NCBI GenBank assembly: GCA_035445085.1
Contig: DAOMQA010000005.1
Coordinates: 62,001 to 126,000 of the forward strand
Length of the DNA: 64,000 bases
DNA from: JBDHXE01 sp035445085
GTDB taxonomy: Bacteria; Bacteroidota; Ignavibacteria; Kapaibacteriales; UBA2268
Reading direction: 5' to 3'
A program made the position numbers and the translations under genes. Position 1 is the first letter of the stretch, and every line of letters begins with the position of its first letter. Under the pieces are notes generated by a model, which saw nothing but the letters and a program-made list of their open reading frames with translations, was not told where the DNA came from and did no database searches. Positions 8,338 to 18,022 of this stretch are shown in pieces.

Positions 8338-9882
8338 TTGTACATTTTAAAGAAAATTATTGTGAATTGGACGCCAATTTTTAGCTACTTATTATTTTTG
8401 TTTATATTGTCTTTTAATAGCTTAGCACAGCCAGTCAATAACGATAGGCAAGTACTAATTAATTCTTATTCTATAAATAAAAATAATTTCAACTTTACAT
8501 CTCAAGATATAATTCTTTCTAACACAGATTCTATCAGCTTTTATTATGGATTAAAATCCGATGGTACCCTAGCAAAAGATCCCTTTTTATTTAGAGTATC
8601 GCTCAAAGTTGGCGAGGATTCATCTGTTTTTAACACAGGTCAAAACACTATCAGCTATAAAGGGTTGGCAGATGGGAAATATTTCCTAAGCATTGGAGGC
8701 TTTGACTTACAACGTCGGTGGAATGCAAAACCTACAGTTATAAAATTTGAAGTAGATAATCAAAAAGCCAAATTACTAAATGAATTAGATTCTCTTAAAA
8801 GAGCAAATGAGCAGATAAAGCAAGTTCCGAGCTTAGCTAAAAAAGATGATAGCTCTAATGATATATTTATAATAATTGCTTTAACTATTGTGCTAACCAT
8901 AGTAATTATATTGTTAGCAACAATAATTTGGAGAAAGATTTTTTTAAATAAAAGCCAACAAACAATTCAAAAGAGGGCAGTAATGAGTAATAGTAGTAAT
9001 GATATAGTTTCACAAGATAACTATAATAAAGTTGTTATAGAAAATAGTGAATTACGTGCTGAAATAGCAGCTCTTAGAGGGCAAATAGATGCTTTAAATA
9101 TGCGTGGCGACCAATTAGGTAATCAAAATAAAGAACTCCAATCTAATCTAAATAAATTAGAGCATAGCAAAGACGAGCTTGAAGAATTACAAAAGCAAAA
9201 AGATGAATTATTCGCAGTTGTAATCCATGATATTAAAAACCCAGCTTCATTAATAAAATCCTTAGTAGAGCTACTTACTTCTTATGATTTAACAGCATCT
9301 GAGCAACAAGAAATAATAAACGATATAGCCCAAACAACAAGTAAAATAGTAAGTCTTTCTCAGGAGGTAACCAAAATATTGTCCTTGGAGGGTAGCAAGA
9401 TTCATTTAAACTTCGACGTAAATAATATGAATGAAGTTATTAAAGATGTAAATCAGCGAAATCAAATTGCAGCAAAAAATAAATCTATAAATTTATTTGC
9501 AGAATTAATGGAAAGTTTGCCTTCAGCAGAATTTGACTACCAAAAAATTGATGAGATAATCGATAACTTAGTATCTAATGCTATTAAGTTTACCCCAACA
9601 GGCGGAACAATAAGAGTGAAATCGAGTAAAGAATTAAATAATTTGGTTGTAGAAGTAAGCGACAACGGGTTAGGTTTAACTGAAAGTGACCTACAGCAAA
9701 CATTCAAAAGGGGAGTTAAGTTATCAGCCCAACCTACTGCTGGAGAATCTTCTACAGGCTTAGGGCTTTGGATTGTAAAGAAATTAGTAGAATCGCATAA
9801 CGGTCGGGTTTGGGTTAAAAGTTCCTTAGGTAAAGGTTCTACTTTTGCATTTTCTATACCTCTCAAACAAAAGAAACATTGA
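8338..9882 (+). CDS. Sensor histidine kinase with Y_Y_Y-like periplasmic domain
   Basis: Membrane histidine kinase of about 514 residues. A signal/anchor ends near NSLAQP. Residues about 35-145 form one beta domain with the Y_Y_Y-like pattern (SYKGLADGKYFLSIGGFD, then WNAKPTVIKFEV). A transmembrane helix lies near 175-198, a coiled coil near 235-300, and the HisKA site is VVIHDIKNPASL. The ATPase has DEIIDNLVSNAIKFTP, DNGLGL and STGLGLWIVKKLVESH. No receiver domain or adjacent response regulator is present. The start is TTG 8338 or GTG 8362 in the same frame; no ATG is available upstream. Confidence 0.87.
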   Translation: MYILKKIIVNWTPIFSYLLFLFILSFNSLAQPVNNDRQVLINSYSINKNNFNFTSQDIILSNTDSISFYYGLKSDGTLAKDPFLFRVSLKVGEDSSVFNTGQNTISYKGLADGKYFLSIGGFDLQRRWNAKPTVIKFEVDNQKAKLLNELDSLKRANEQIKQVPSLAKKDDSSNDIFIIIALTIVLTIVIILLATIIWRKIFLNKSQQTIQKRAVMSNSSNDIVSQDNYNKVVIENSELRAEIAALRGQIDALNMRGDQLGNQNKELQSNLNKLEHSKDELEELQKQKDELFAVVIHDIKNPASLIKSLVELLTSYDLTASEQQEIINDIAQTTSKIVSLSQEVTKILSLEGSKIHLNFDVNNMNEVIKDVNQRNQIAAKNKSINLFAELMESLPSAEFDYQKIDEIIDNLVSNAIKFTPTGGTIRVKSSKELNNLVVEVSDNGLGLTESDLQQTFKRGVKLSAQPTAGESSTGLGLWIVKKLVESHNGRVWVKSSLGKGSTFAFSIPLKQKKH

Positions 9883-9996
9883 GAGCTTAAGGCAGACGAA
9901 ATAACTTAGATATTTTCAAGTTGCTATTTACTTGCATCTAACTAATTTTTATTTCTTTATAACGTCTATATATTCTTTTACAATTAGATTAATTAA

Positions 9997-11772
9997 ATGC
10001 GTGGCGATACCTTCGGAAGTGAGTATAAAAAGATAGATTACGACCTAATAAAGCGTTTATTAGTATATATAAAGCCATACCAAAAATATGTTGTAATAGC
10101 GTCGGTGCTTACAATTTTAGTAGCTTTATTAGGTCCAGTAAGACCCTACCTCACCAAAATTGCTATTGATGACCATATATCAACACATGATTACAAGGGG
10201 TTATTAAATATAGTTATATATATTTCAATATTATTATTTGTAAATAGTTTAACTCGATTCTTATTAACATATTTAATGCAATGGGTAGGACAATCTATAC
10301 TGAACGATATTAGATTGAAGCTATACTCACATATTCAACATTTATCAATGAAGTTTCATGATAAAAATCCTGTAGGTAGAATGGTAACCCGTGTTACTAA
10401 CGATGTTGAAACGCTCAATCAGCTATTTTCGAGTGGCTTAGTGATGATGATTGCCGACGTTATGCTTATATTTTGTATCTTGGGCTTTATGTTTTATACA
10501 GATACAAGATTAACATTACTTACCATTATAGTCTTACCTTTGCTATTATTAGTAACATCAATATTTAGACGTAAAGTAAGAGATTTATTCGCAAAGTTAA
10601 GAGCGGAAGTTTCCAAGTTGAATACTTTCTTGAATGAATTTATTTCTGGCATTTCAACCGTTAAATTATTTGGACAAGAAAGTAAACTAAATTATGAGTT
10701 TGATCAAATAAATTTAAAAATACAAGATTATAATATAAAGACAATTTTCTATTATGCTTTGTTTTATCCTGCAGTCGAAATGATTTCAGCAATTGCTATT
10801 GGTATTGTATTATGGTATTCGGCGGAGAATATTTTATCAAATATGATGACTGTAGGTATTCTAATCGCATTTTTGCAATATGCACAGATGTTTTTTAGAC
10901 CAATCAGGGACATTAGTGAAAAATATACAACTTTGCAGAATGCTATGGCCTCATCAGAAAGAATTTTTGCAACCTTAGATAACGATGATCTAATAGATAA
11001 TAACGGCAATTTAGCAGAATTTAAGGGTATCCATAAAGATATTGAATTTAAGAATTTATGGTTCTCGTACGGTGATAATAAATGGGTATTGCAAGATATT
11101 AATTTTACAATAAAGAAAGGTGAGACTATTGCAATCGTAGGAGCTACTGGAAGTGGAAAGTCCACAATTATTAATCTCTTGAGTAGATTTTATGATTATG
11201 AAAAAGGTGAAATATTAATTGACGGTATAAATATCAATGAATATTCACAAGACTCAATAAGGAAACGCATAGCGATAGTTCAACAAGATGTCTTTTTGTT
11301 TTCTAGGTCAATAAAAGATAATATTACCATGGGCAATAATAGTATAGGACAATTAGAGTTAGAACATAGTACTAAGAGCCTTGGTGCTTATGATTTTATC
11401 ATGCAATTAAATAATGGTTTTGATACATTAGTTTCGGAGCGAGGTCAGACATTGTCTGCGGGGCAAAGGCAATTAATATCATTTTGCAGGGCGTATATTT
11501 CTAATCCAGAGTTGCTAATTTTAGATGAGGCAACCTCCAATATTGATACGGAAACAGAGCAAGTGATAGAAAATTCATTGGAAACTTTATTAAAAGATAG
11601 AACTTCAATTGTTATAGCCCACAGACTATCAACGATAAAAAAAGCTAATAAAATTGTAGTCCTACACAAAGGACAAATAAAAGAGATAGGTTCGCATAAA
11701 GAACTTTTAGCACAGCATGGTTTTTATTCAAAGTTGTATCAATTGCAATATGAAAACCTTGAAACAAGATAG
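9997..11772 (+). CDS. ABC half-exporter, MdlB/YheH-like (canonical NBD)
   Basis: A 591-residue permease-ATPase half-transporter with six membrane helices (about residues 30-320) and a C-terminal nucleotide-binding domain. Walker A is GATGSGKSTIINLL, the signature is TLSAGQRQLISFCRAY, Walker B with catalytic glutamate is LLILDEATSNIDTETE, and the switch is VIAHRLSTI. The opening, including LTKIAIDDHIS, resembles the MdlB/YheH subgroup, which works as a heterodimer with an MdlA/YheI partner. No partner is adjacent; a matching half lies at 41755-43497. fabA starts 33 bases downstream. Confidence 0.9.
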   Translation: MRGDTFGSEYKKIDYDLIKRLLVYIKPYQKYVVIASVLTILVALLGPVRPYLTKIAIDDHISTHDYKGLLNIVIYISILLFVNSLTRFLLTYLMQWVGQSILNDIRLKLYSHIQHLSMKFHDKNPVGRMVTRVTNDVETLNQLFSSGLVMMIADVMLIFCILGFMFYTDTRLTLLTIIVLPLLLLVTSIFRRKVRDLFAKLRAEVSKLNTFLNEFISGISTVKLFGQESKLNYEFDQINLKIQDYNIKTIFYYALFYPAVEMISAIAIGIVLWYSAENILSNMMTVGILIAFLQYAQMFFRPIRDISEKYTTLQNAMASSERIFATLDNDDLIDNNGNLAEFKGIHKDIEFKNLWFSYGDNKWVLQDINFTIKKGETIAIVGATGSGKSTIINLLSRFYDYEKGEILIDGININEYSQDSIRKRIAIVQQDVFLFSRSIKDNITMGNNSIGQLELEHSTKSLGAYDFIMQLNNGFDTLVSERGQTLSAGQRQLISFCRAYISNPELLILDEATSNIDTETEQVIENSLETLLKDRTSIVIAHRLSTIKKANKIVVLHKGQIKEIGSHKELLAQHGFYSKLYQLQYENLETR

Positions 11773-11805
11773 AAAACAAATTTTAAATTATATAAATATT
11801 GAAAG

Positions 11806-12309
11806 ATGGAAAATAAAAAAACAAGTTATTCTTACGAGGACTTATTAAAGTCTGGTAACGGAACATTATTTGGTCCAAATTCTGGGCGATTGCCCTTGCC
11901 TAATATGCTTATGATTGATAGAATTACGCATATATCAAATGAAGGTGGCAAATACAATAAAGGAGTAGTAGTAGCAGAGATGGATGTAAGACCAGATTTA
12001 TGGTTTTTTGATTGCCATTTTAAAGATGACCCCGTAATGCCGGGTTCTTTAGGATTAGATGCAATGTTACAATTGACTGGTTTTTATTTGACTCATTCAG
12101 GATATGAAGGTAAAGGACGAGCTTTGGGATGTGAGAAATTACATTTTACAGGGCAAGTTTTGCCAACAAGCAAATTAATAACTTACACTATTGATATCAG
12201 AAGGGTTATTAATTTAAAATTGATAATGGTTATATCAGACGGAACATTATCAGTAGATGGTGAAGATATATATTTTTGTGAATCAATGAAAGTAGGCTTG
12301 TTTAAATAA
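11806..12309 (+). CDS. fabA: 3-hydroxydecanoyl-ACP dehydratase/isomerase FabA
   Basis: A 167-residue hot-dog-fold enzyme of type II fatty acid synthesis. It dehydrates 3-hydroxyacyl-ACP and, in classical FabA, isomerises the trans-2 to the cis-3 decenoyl product. The catalytic histidine lies in WFFDCHFKDDPVMPGSLGLD and the catalytic aspartate in the same block (GLDAML). GRALGCEKLHFTGQVLP and ESMKVGLFK are also typical of FabA rather than FabZ. Its usual partner FabB is not in the window. The gene ends just before a strong bidirectional terminator. Confidence 0.93.
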   Translation: MENKKTSYSYEDLLKSGNGTLFGPNSGRLPLPNMLMIDRITHISNEGGKYNKGVVVAEMDVRPDLWFFDCHFKDDPVMPGSLGLDAMLQLTGFYLTHSGYEGKGRALGCEKLHFTGQVLPTSKLITYTIDIRRVINLKLIMVISDGTLSVDGEDIYFCESMKVGLFK

Positions 12310-12322
12310 TATCATTTATAGT

Positions 12323-12364
12323 ATAAATGAGCTTGCTTAATTATATATATACAAGCTCATTTAT
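12323..12364. terminator. Bidirectional intrinsic terminator between fabA and argS
   Basis: Perfect 13-bp inverted repeat: ATAAATGAGCTTG at 12323-12335 pairs with CAAGCTCATTTAT at 12352-12364, around an AT-rich 16-base loop. A/T-rich flanks serve as the U-tract on both strands. It lies between the convergent stops of fabA and argS. Confidence 0.88.
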
Positions 12365-12391
12365 TATTTTATTCATTTATTAGCAAGCATA

Positions 12392-14044
12392 TTACATTTT
12401 ATCCGGTGCTGTAACACCAAGAATTTTCAAGCCATTGTTTAATACTACTTTTGTAGTCTGCGCTAAAATTAAGCGGGCATTTCTAACCTCATTAGTGCTT
12501 CCCATAATTCTACAGTTGTGATAAAATTGATGGAAGGCAGCAGCTAATTCTTTTAGGTACTCTGTTAGGACTTGAGGTTCGCACTTCAGGCAAGAATTTT
12601 CTACAATCTCAGGAAATTCGAGAATAAATTTTATTAAATTTAATTCTTCAGCTTCTTTTAAATTATTTAAGTCGTAATTAATATTATTTATATCTATATT
12701 TTCTAAACTTACTTTCTCTATAATAGAAGCAATACGAGCGTGCGCATATTGTAAATAAAATACTGGATTCTTTTCACTTTGTTCGCGTGCGAGCGCTAAG
12801 TCAAATTCTAAATGAGTGTTTAAAGACCTCATTATTAAGAAAAATCTAACAACATCACTTCCAACTTCTTCTATTAGGTCGTCTAAAGTATAACTTTTAC
12901 CTGTTCTTTTAGACATTTTAACTTGATTGCCGTTTTCGGTTAATGTAATAAATTGATGAATTAATACTTTAACTTTGCTTACATCATAACCTAAGGCTTT
13001 GATACCAGCTAAGACATCTGGTACTGTGGCTATATGATCAGAACCAAATACGTCAATAATTAAGTCGTAATCACGGTTCAGTTTCTCTCTATGATAAGCA
13101 ATATCTGGTAATCTATATGTCGGCTCTCCAGAAGATTTTACAATCACTCTATCTTCTTCTAATCCCATTTCAGATAATTTGAGCCATAAAGCTCCATCTT
13201 TCTCGTAAGCTAAACCTTTTGCTTTAAATTCATTTATAACTTCTGTAATTTTTCCATCTGTATATAGAGTATCTTCATTAAAAAATATATCGTGTTCAAT
13301 TTTTAAATTATTGAGTGTTTGTTTGATTGCATTAAAGCACCATTCCTCTGCAAACTTTCTGCAAATCTTTAAATTTTCCTCATTGTACTCTTTTAGTTGA
13401 TTAGCATATTTTTCTTTTAATAGCGAAGCAATAGTTATTACATATTCACCATGGTAAGCATCTTCAGGTAAAGGAAAATCTTTGTCTTCTACTTGTTGCA
13501 TATAACGCGCATATACAGACTTTCCAAGATTATTCATTTGGTTACCTGCGTTATTAAAGTAATACTCACGAGTAACATCAAACCCACACCACTTATATAA
13601 GCTTGAAATTATATCCCCTACAATTGCATTCCGCCCATGTCCGAGATGCAATAAACCTGTTGGGTTAGCGCTAACATACTCAACGTTTACCTTTTTGTCT
13701 TTACCAATCTCCGAGCTACCATACTCTAAACCAATATTAATCACATCATTTAATTTATTTTGATAATACTTAGGTGTGAATTTAAAATTAATAAATCCCG
13801 GCATAGCAACATTTATATCGGCAATTAATTCCTTATCAAGGTTTAGGTTTTGCACAATTTCGTTTGCAATTTGAATAGGAGCTTTTTTAAGTTTTTTAGA
13901 TAATAAGAAGGCAATATTTGAAGAAATATCACCATTATCAGTATTTTTTGGCTTTTCAAGATTGATTGATAAGTGCTCTCCTACTTCTACGCCAATAGTA
14001 TTTAAACTTTGCTGCAATAAGTTATATATATACGTATTTTTCAT
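12392..14044 (-). CDS. argS: Arginyl-tRNA synthetase
   Basis: Class I aminoacyl-tRNA synthetase of 550 residues that charges tRNA-Arg. The N-terminal Arg-specific additional domain is followed by the HIGH motif as ANPTGLLHLGHGRNAIVGD (about residue 130), the KMSKS-like loop NQVKMSKRTGKSYTLDDL (about 385), and the DALR anticodon-binding domain at the C-terminus (HARIASI onward). Length is normal. It lies one base downstream of the rsfS stop and is probably co-transcribed with it. Confidence 0.96.
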   Translation of the reverse strand: MKNTYIYNLLQQSLNTIGVEVGEHLSINLEKPKNTDNGDISSNIAFLLSKKLKKAPIQIANEIVQNLNLDKELIADINVAMPGFINFKFTPKYYQNKLNDVINIGLEYGSSEIGKDKKVNVEYVSANPTGLLHLGHGRNAIVGDIISSLYKWCGFDVTREYYFNNAGNQMNNLGKSVYARYMQQVEDKDFPLPEDAYHGEYVITIASLLKEKYANQLKEYNEENLKICRKFAEEWCFNAIKQTLNNLKIEHDIFFNEDTLYTDGKITEVINEFKAKGLAYEKDGALWLKLSEMGLEEDRVIVKSSGEPTYRLPDIAYHREKLNRDYDLIIDVFGSDHIATVPDVLAGIKALGYDVSKVKVLIHQFITLTENGNQVKMSKRTGKSYTLDDLIEEVGSDVVRFFLIMRSLNTHLEFDLALAREQSEKNPVFYLQYAHARIASIIEKVSLENIDINNINYDLNNLKEAEELNLIKFILEFPEIVENSCLKCEPQVLTEYLKELAAAFHQFYHNCRIMGSTNEVRNARLILAQTTKVVLNNGLKILGVTAPDKM

Positions 14045-14045
14045 T

Positions 14046-14480
14046 TTAGTCGATTATATGTTCTTTAAAAAATGGTTTGACTTCTTCAAATTTCATAACT
14101 TTTGGCTTGCCGTCACCGTCAATTTTTAAAAATTGAGCATCTCCCCATAGTTTTTCTAATTTATAAAAGTGACGTATTTCTTTTTTCATAACATGAACAA
14201 CAACATCAAAATAATCAATTAATACCCACTCGCGTGTAGCTTCCCCTTCGACGCGTGGTCTTTGAATTTTTAATGCCCTTGTATTGTCTACAATATTATC
14301 AACTACAGCGGCTACTTGGATCTCGGAATCACAAGAACATATAACGAAATAATCTGAAGGGGCAAAATCTATTCCTTCAAGATTTAAAATTAAAACTTCA
14401 TCTGCTAATTTATCCTCAGCTAATCGGGCACAAAGTACTGCCAATCCTTTCGAAGATCTCGGCTTTCCATAATTTGACAA
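14046..14480 (-). CDS. rsfS: Ribosome silencing factor RsfS
   Basis: RsfS/Iojap protein of 144 residues that binds uL14 on the large subunit and blocks subunit joining in stationary phase. Typical features are SKGLAVLCARLAEDKLADEV, the DYFVICSC strand and EGEATREWVLIDYFDVVVHV. The start must be TTG at 14480: reading further up in frame meets a stop within four codons, and no in-frame ATG precedes the conserved N-terminal helix. The C-terminal tail after KLWGDA is about 25 residues longer than in minimal homologues. Followed after one base by argS. Confidence 0.92.
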   Translation of the reverse strand: MSNYGKPRSSKGLAVLCARLAEDKLADEVLILNLEGIDFAPSDYFVICSCDSEIQVAAVVDNIVDNTRALKIQRPRVEGEATREWVLIDYFDVVVHVMKKEIRHFYKLEKLWGDAQFLKIDGDGKPKVMKFEEVKPFFKEHIID

Positions 14481-14549
14481 GATAATATTCTACCAATAAT
14501 GTTAATAAATCGTATTTATTACGAAAATTTATATATTTAATTTTAAATT

Positions 14550-16343
14550 TTATCTTTGTAAAATAAATTTTGAACTAATTGGCTTATTATTCAAATCAAA
14601 ATATACAAGGAAGTATACTCCATTTGGTAATTCATTTAAATCTATACTCATCATAGGATTATCGGCATTAAATTTTAACAACAGTTTCTGGCTTATATCT
14701 GCTATATAAAAGTACTTTATATCTCTTGTAAGCTCAACGTTAATAACGCCAGAGCTTGGATTAGGGTATAGCTTAACTAAAAGATGGTTTGTATTAATAT
14801 TTTTGCTCACACTTTGTATATCTTTATTATCACTTATTACAGAATCATAGCTATTTTTAACACATTCTGGTAGAAAAGTATATTGTAAAATTAACCTTTT
14901 TATCAAACTATTAAAAGTCTCTACTGTATACTTGTCTGTTGATGGTTCTATATGTGGATTACCTATCCCACTATGATCAGTCAGGAAAATATATGTCCCA
15001 TTGGTAAGTAAAGCTAATGCTCTCATTAAAAATTCCGTACCATTTTCGATACCACTGCAAGTAACTGGTAATATTCTTATACCTTTGGCACTAGCAATTT
15101 TAATGATATTATTGATTGAATCAATAACATTTTTATTATTATGAGGCGGTGCGTCTAAAATTAAAAATATCACTTTAGCAATAGAATTAGTATCCCAATT
15201 AAAATTATTAATAACTTCATTTAGCCCTACCTCTACTGCTTCAGGGTAGTCTCCACCATCTTTAGCTTGAATATTGCTTAAAAATTTTAAAGACTTTTTA
15301 ATATCAGCACTTAAATCTGATGAACGAATTAAAAACTCTTCCCCATAATCTCTATAACAGCTTATTCCAAGATTAATAATTAGCTCTGGTAAAGTATCTT
15401 GTATAGATTGGATAATCTCTTCTAAGTCTGTCTTTAAATAGTCTATTTCGTCTCCCATCGAACCAGTAGCATCAACCAATAAGGCTATATCTATCGAGCG
15501 TACATTATTAGTACATTCAGAATTAAAAGTAGTATAATTGATACCGTCTTCAATATATTTCGGATTGGTAATAAACTGCTCCTTTGTGTCATTAGTTATT
15601 TTTATGTATAATTTATTAGTATCTATATTATTTATAAATGGATTAAGCCATAATTCTGCCTTTCCAGTATTGTCAGTAATAGATTTCCATATTATTGTAT
15701 TATTACTCAAAAGATATACTTTAGAGCCATAGATAGGCAATTGATTTTGATTTTGAACAATCACAGTAAACCGAGATTTAGGAGCTATATTCCAAACTTT
15801 TGTATAATTCTTAAACTCTTCGTTAGTTAAATCAGCCCAGAGCTCCCATTTTGCGAAGTCATTAATTTCACCAGCAGTTAATTTACCAGCGGAAGGAGTT
15901 ATATTATTAGTATGATTTTCATATAAATTATTCTTCTTGATTGGTGCTTTGGCATAGCTCATCCCTTCGGTAGCCATTCCCATAGTAGATGCGCTTTTGC
16001 TACTATAAGTTTCTTCTATATCATCTAATTTTGTAGCTTTTGCCCCATCCTTTGGCTTTTTTATTAATATGACTTGCAACTTAGCAGTAGATGTAATAAT
16101 GATTTTAGAATTTAAATAATCTTTATGAGAAAAATATATTGTATCTCCAATATTTGTTTTCTCTAATGTAAAACGTCCCAATTTATTGGCTTTTGTGCTA
16201 TTATTAGTTCTTAGATTTTTGACGCTAACATATTTAATTATATTTCCGCTTGTGTCTATAATATTACCGCTAATTTTAGAAGCGAGTACAGAATTACAAA
16301 TCAGTAATTGAGCTACAATCAGGACAAATATATACTTTTTCAT
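14550..16343 (-). CDS. Secreted VWA-domain protein with T9SS type A sorting domain
   Basis: A 597-residue secreted protein. It has a signal peptide (about 1-21) and a carboxypeptidase-regulatory-like beta domain (about 23-93). A Ser/Lys/Asn-rich linker leads to a second Ig-like segment (about 195-260). The von Willebrand A domain (about 283-475) has the MIDAS-like DIALLVDATGSMGDE. The C-terminal sorting domain begins VKLYPNPSSGVINVEL and ends GVYFLVYFD...KFILQR. The last part is the hallmark of cargo of the Bacteroidota type IX secretion system, so the protein is probably surface-attached or released. The VWA DxTGS differs slightly from the classical DxSxS. Ligand unknown. Confidence 0.85.
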   Translation of the reverse strand: MKKYIFVLIVAQLLICNSVLASKISGNIIDTSGNIIKYVSVKNLRTNNSTKANKLGRFTLEKTNIGDTIYFSHKDYLNSKIIITSTAKLQVILIKKPKDGAKATKLDDIEETYSSKSASTMGMATEGMSYAKAPIKKNNLYENHTNNITPSAGKLTAGEINDFAKWELWADLTNEEFKNYTKVWNIAPKSRFTVIVQNQNQLPIYGSKVYLLSNNTIIWKSITDNTGKAELWLNPFINNIDTNKLYIKITNDTKEQFITNPKYIEDGINYTTFNSECTNNVRSIDIALLVDATGSMGDEIDYLKTDLEEIIQSIQDTLPELIINLGISCYRDYGEEFLIRSSDLSADIKKSLKFLSNIQAKDGGDYPEAVEVGLNEVINNFNWDTNSIAKVIFLILDAPPHNNKNVIDSINNIIKIASAKGIRILPVTCSGIENGTEFLMRALALLTNGTYIFLTDHSGIGNPHIEPSTDKYTVETFNSLIKRLILQYTFLPECVKNSYDSVISDNKDIQSVSKNINTNHLLVKLYPNPSSGVINVELTRDIKYFYIADISQKLLLKFNADNPMMSIDLNELPNGVYFLVYFDLNNKPISSKFILQR

Positions 16344-16419
16344 ACTATCCCTACCCTATTTAAATATGAATACAATACTTATACAATAGCAAGATGGAAT
16401 AGCATGAAAAATGTTACAA

Positions 16420-17514
16420 TTACTTTCTTATATAAAAAGAATGAATATCACCATCAAAGTTTTCAATTTTATAAAGATTAAATCTGTGGCTTAACTCTAT
16501 ATTTTTTGTTTTAACCGCAGCAAAGGATTTTATACAATCTCCAATTATTATAGGAGCCGTAAAGACATGTAATTCATCAATTAAGTTTTCAGCTAATAAT
16601 GAAGAATGGAGTGTAGGACCACCCTCGACTAAAACAGAAGAAATATGATACTCATTATATAATTTATTGAAGGCGTCCTCTAAAAGTACCTTACCATTGG
16701 TATCCGTTTCGCATCCAATTAATTTTACTCCTCCTAATCTTAAAATATCAGCCTTCCGAGATGTAGAGCTATTTATACTACATAGCACCAAGGTATTAAT
16801 TCTATCGTCATTTTTAAAGATACTTAAATTAAGTGCTAAATTTAGATTAGTATCTAAGGCAATTTTTACAGGATTTCGTCCAGCTACCAAACGAGTATTT
16901 AACAATGGATTATCTTTCAATATAGTATTTTTTCCAACCATTACAGCGTCTAAGTGACTTCGCATCAAATGGCAATATGTTCTTGATTTCTCATTACTTA
17001 TCCATTTAGAAATTCCATCTTTGGTAGCAATGCAACCATCTAGGGATTGTGCAATTTTAGCAACAATATATGGCTCGTTTGTAGTCTGATTTTTAAAAAA
17101 TATTCTATTTAGAAACTCTCCTTCATCAGATAGAACATCACTGATAACTTCTACACCATTGTCTTTCAATTTTTGTATTCCCTTACCTGAAACCATTGGA
17201 TTAGGATCAATATTAGAGATAACTACTTTTTTAAAGCCGGACTTTATTATCAAATCAGTACAAGGAGGTGTTTTCCCTATATGGTCGCACGGTTCTAAAT
17301 TAACATATAGAATACATTCGGCAAGATTAATATCTTTTGCATTTTTTATAGCATTAACTTCAGCATGTGGTTTGCCAAAACTTTGGTGGTAACCTTCTGC
17401 GATTATATCTCCATTCCGAACTATTACAGCACCAACTAAGGGATTCGGTCCTACACTGCCTTCGCCCATTTTAGCTAATTCGAAAGTGCGCCTTATAAAC
17501 TTTGTATCATCCAT
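16420..17514 (-). CDS. ribD: Bifunctional riboflavin biosynthesis deaminase/reductase RibD
   Basis: A 364-residue enzyme for the second and third steps from GTP to riboflavin. The N-terminal cytidine-deaminase-like domain carries the zinc ligands and catalytic glutamate in KPHAEVNAIKNAKD and LEPCDHIGKTPPCTDLI. The C-terminal DHFR-like reductase starts near residue 150 (AKIAQSLDGCIATKDG) and includes DAVMVGKNTILKDNPLLNTR and SVLVEGGPTLHSSLL. The start overlaps the stop of the upstream lipoprotein gene (TAATG). No other rib genes are nearby. Confidence 0.95.
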   Translation of the reverse strand: MDDTKFIRRTFELAKMGEGSVGPNPLVGAVIVRNGDIIAEGYHQSFGKPHAEVNAIKNAKDINLAECILYVNLEPCDHIGKTPPCTDLIIKSGFKKVVISNIDPNPMVSGKGIQKLKDNGVEVISDVLSDEGEFLNRIFFKNQTTNEPYIVAKIAQSLDGCIATKDGISKWISNEKSRTYCHLMRSHLDAVMVGKNTILKDNPLLNTRLVAGRNPVKIALDTNLNLALNLSIFKNDDRINTLVLCSINSSTSRKADILRLGGVKLIGCETDTNGKVLLEDAFNKLYNEYHISSVLVEGGPTLHSSLLAENLIDELHVFTAPIIIGDCIKSFAAVKTKNIELSHRFNLYKIENFDGDIHSFYIRK

Positions 17515-17972
17515 TATTTAATCTCAAATTCAATATTACAAATATACCTATTAGGTTTTGCAGGTATTTCAAGAGTAGCAAGATACTTGCCATTTTTAAA
17601 GTTTCTGCCATAACTATCTTTTAAATTCCAATCAAAAGTATAAATTTTAGTATCATTTATATTTTTCGGCTCTACTTCTCCAATAACCATAAAAAAATCT
17701 TTATTAGTGCTTGAATTATACATTTCAACCATATCAGAGTTATATACTTTAACGACAAAGTTTTCACTACTTGGTATATATTCATCATCAACAACTGTAA
17801 GCCGCGTTGCCTCTAATGTAAACCTAGATGAATCTTGAGAGAACTGTTCATATGAGCCTTCCATTTTCATAATTTCTGGATAATTTGATTGAATAAATGT
17901 CTTTTTTATACTTGTACAAGCAATCAAGAATAAAAAAAAGATAGCTCCAATATAAATATAATTTCTAAACAA
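17514..17972 (-). CDS. Small lipoprotein with FlgD-Ig-like C-terminus
   Basis: A 152-residue predicted lipoprotein with a hydrophobic N-terminus ending in the lipobox FLIACTS (cysteine near residue 19). The C-terminal part (YTFDWNLKDSYGRNFKNGKYLATLEI) has the W-x-x-x-D-x-x-G-x-x-x-x-x-G-x-Y pattern of FlgD-type Ig-like domains common in this phylum. No enzymatic motif is seen. It is translationally coupled to ribD (TAATG), although no functional link is obvious. It is divergent from the gene at 18023. Confidence 0.65.
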   Translation of the reverse strand: MFRNYIYIGAIFFLFLIACTSIKKTFIQSNYPEIMKMEGSYEQFSQDSSRFTLEATRLTVVDDEYIPSSENFVVKVYNSDMVEMYNSSTNKDFFMVIGEVEPKNINDTKIYTFDWNLKDSYGRNFKNGKYLATLEIPAKPNRYICNIEFEIK

Positions 17973-18022
17973 TTTTTTTTTCCGTTAATTTGTATTATTC
18001 TAATTTATAATTTTATTTTTTT

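Noticed and set aside
9537..9866. 109-codon minus-strand frame
   Set aside because: It is antisense to the histidine kinase ATPase domain, whose motifs are intact.
14551..14558. TATCTTTG on the plus strand as a Bacteroidota -7 promoter element
   Set aside because: It encodes the last residues of the T9SS cargo protein on the other strand, and no plus-strand gene follows.
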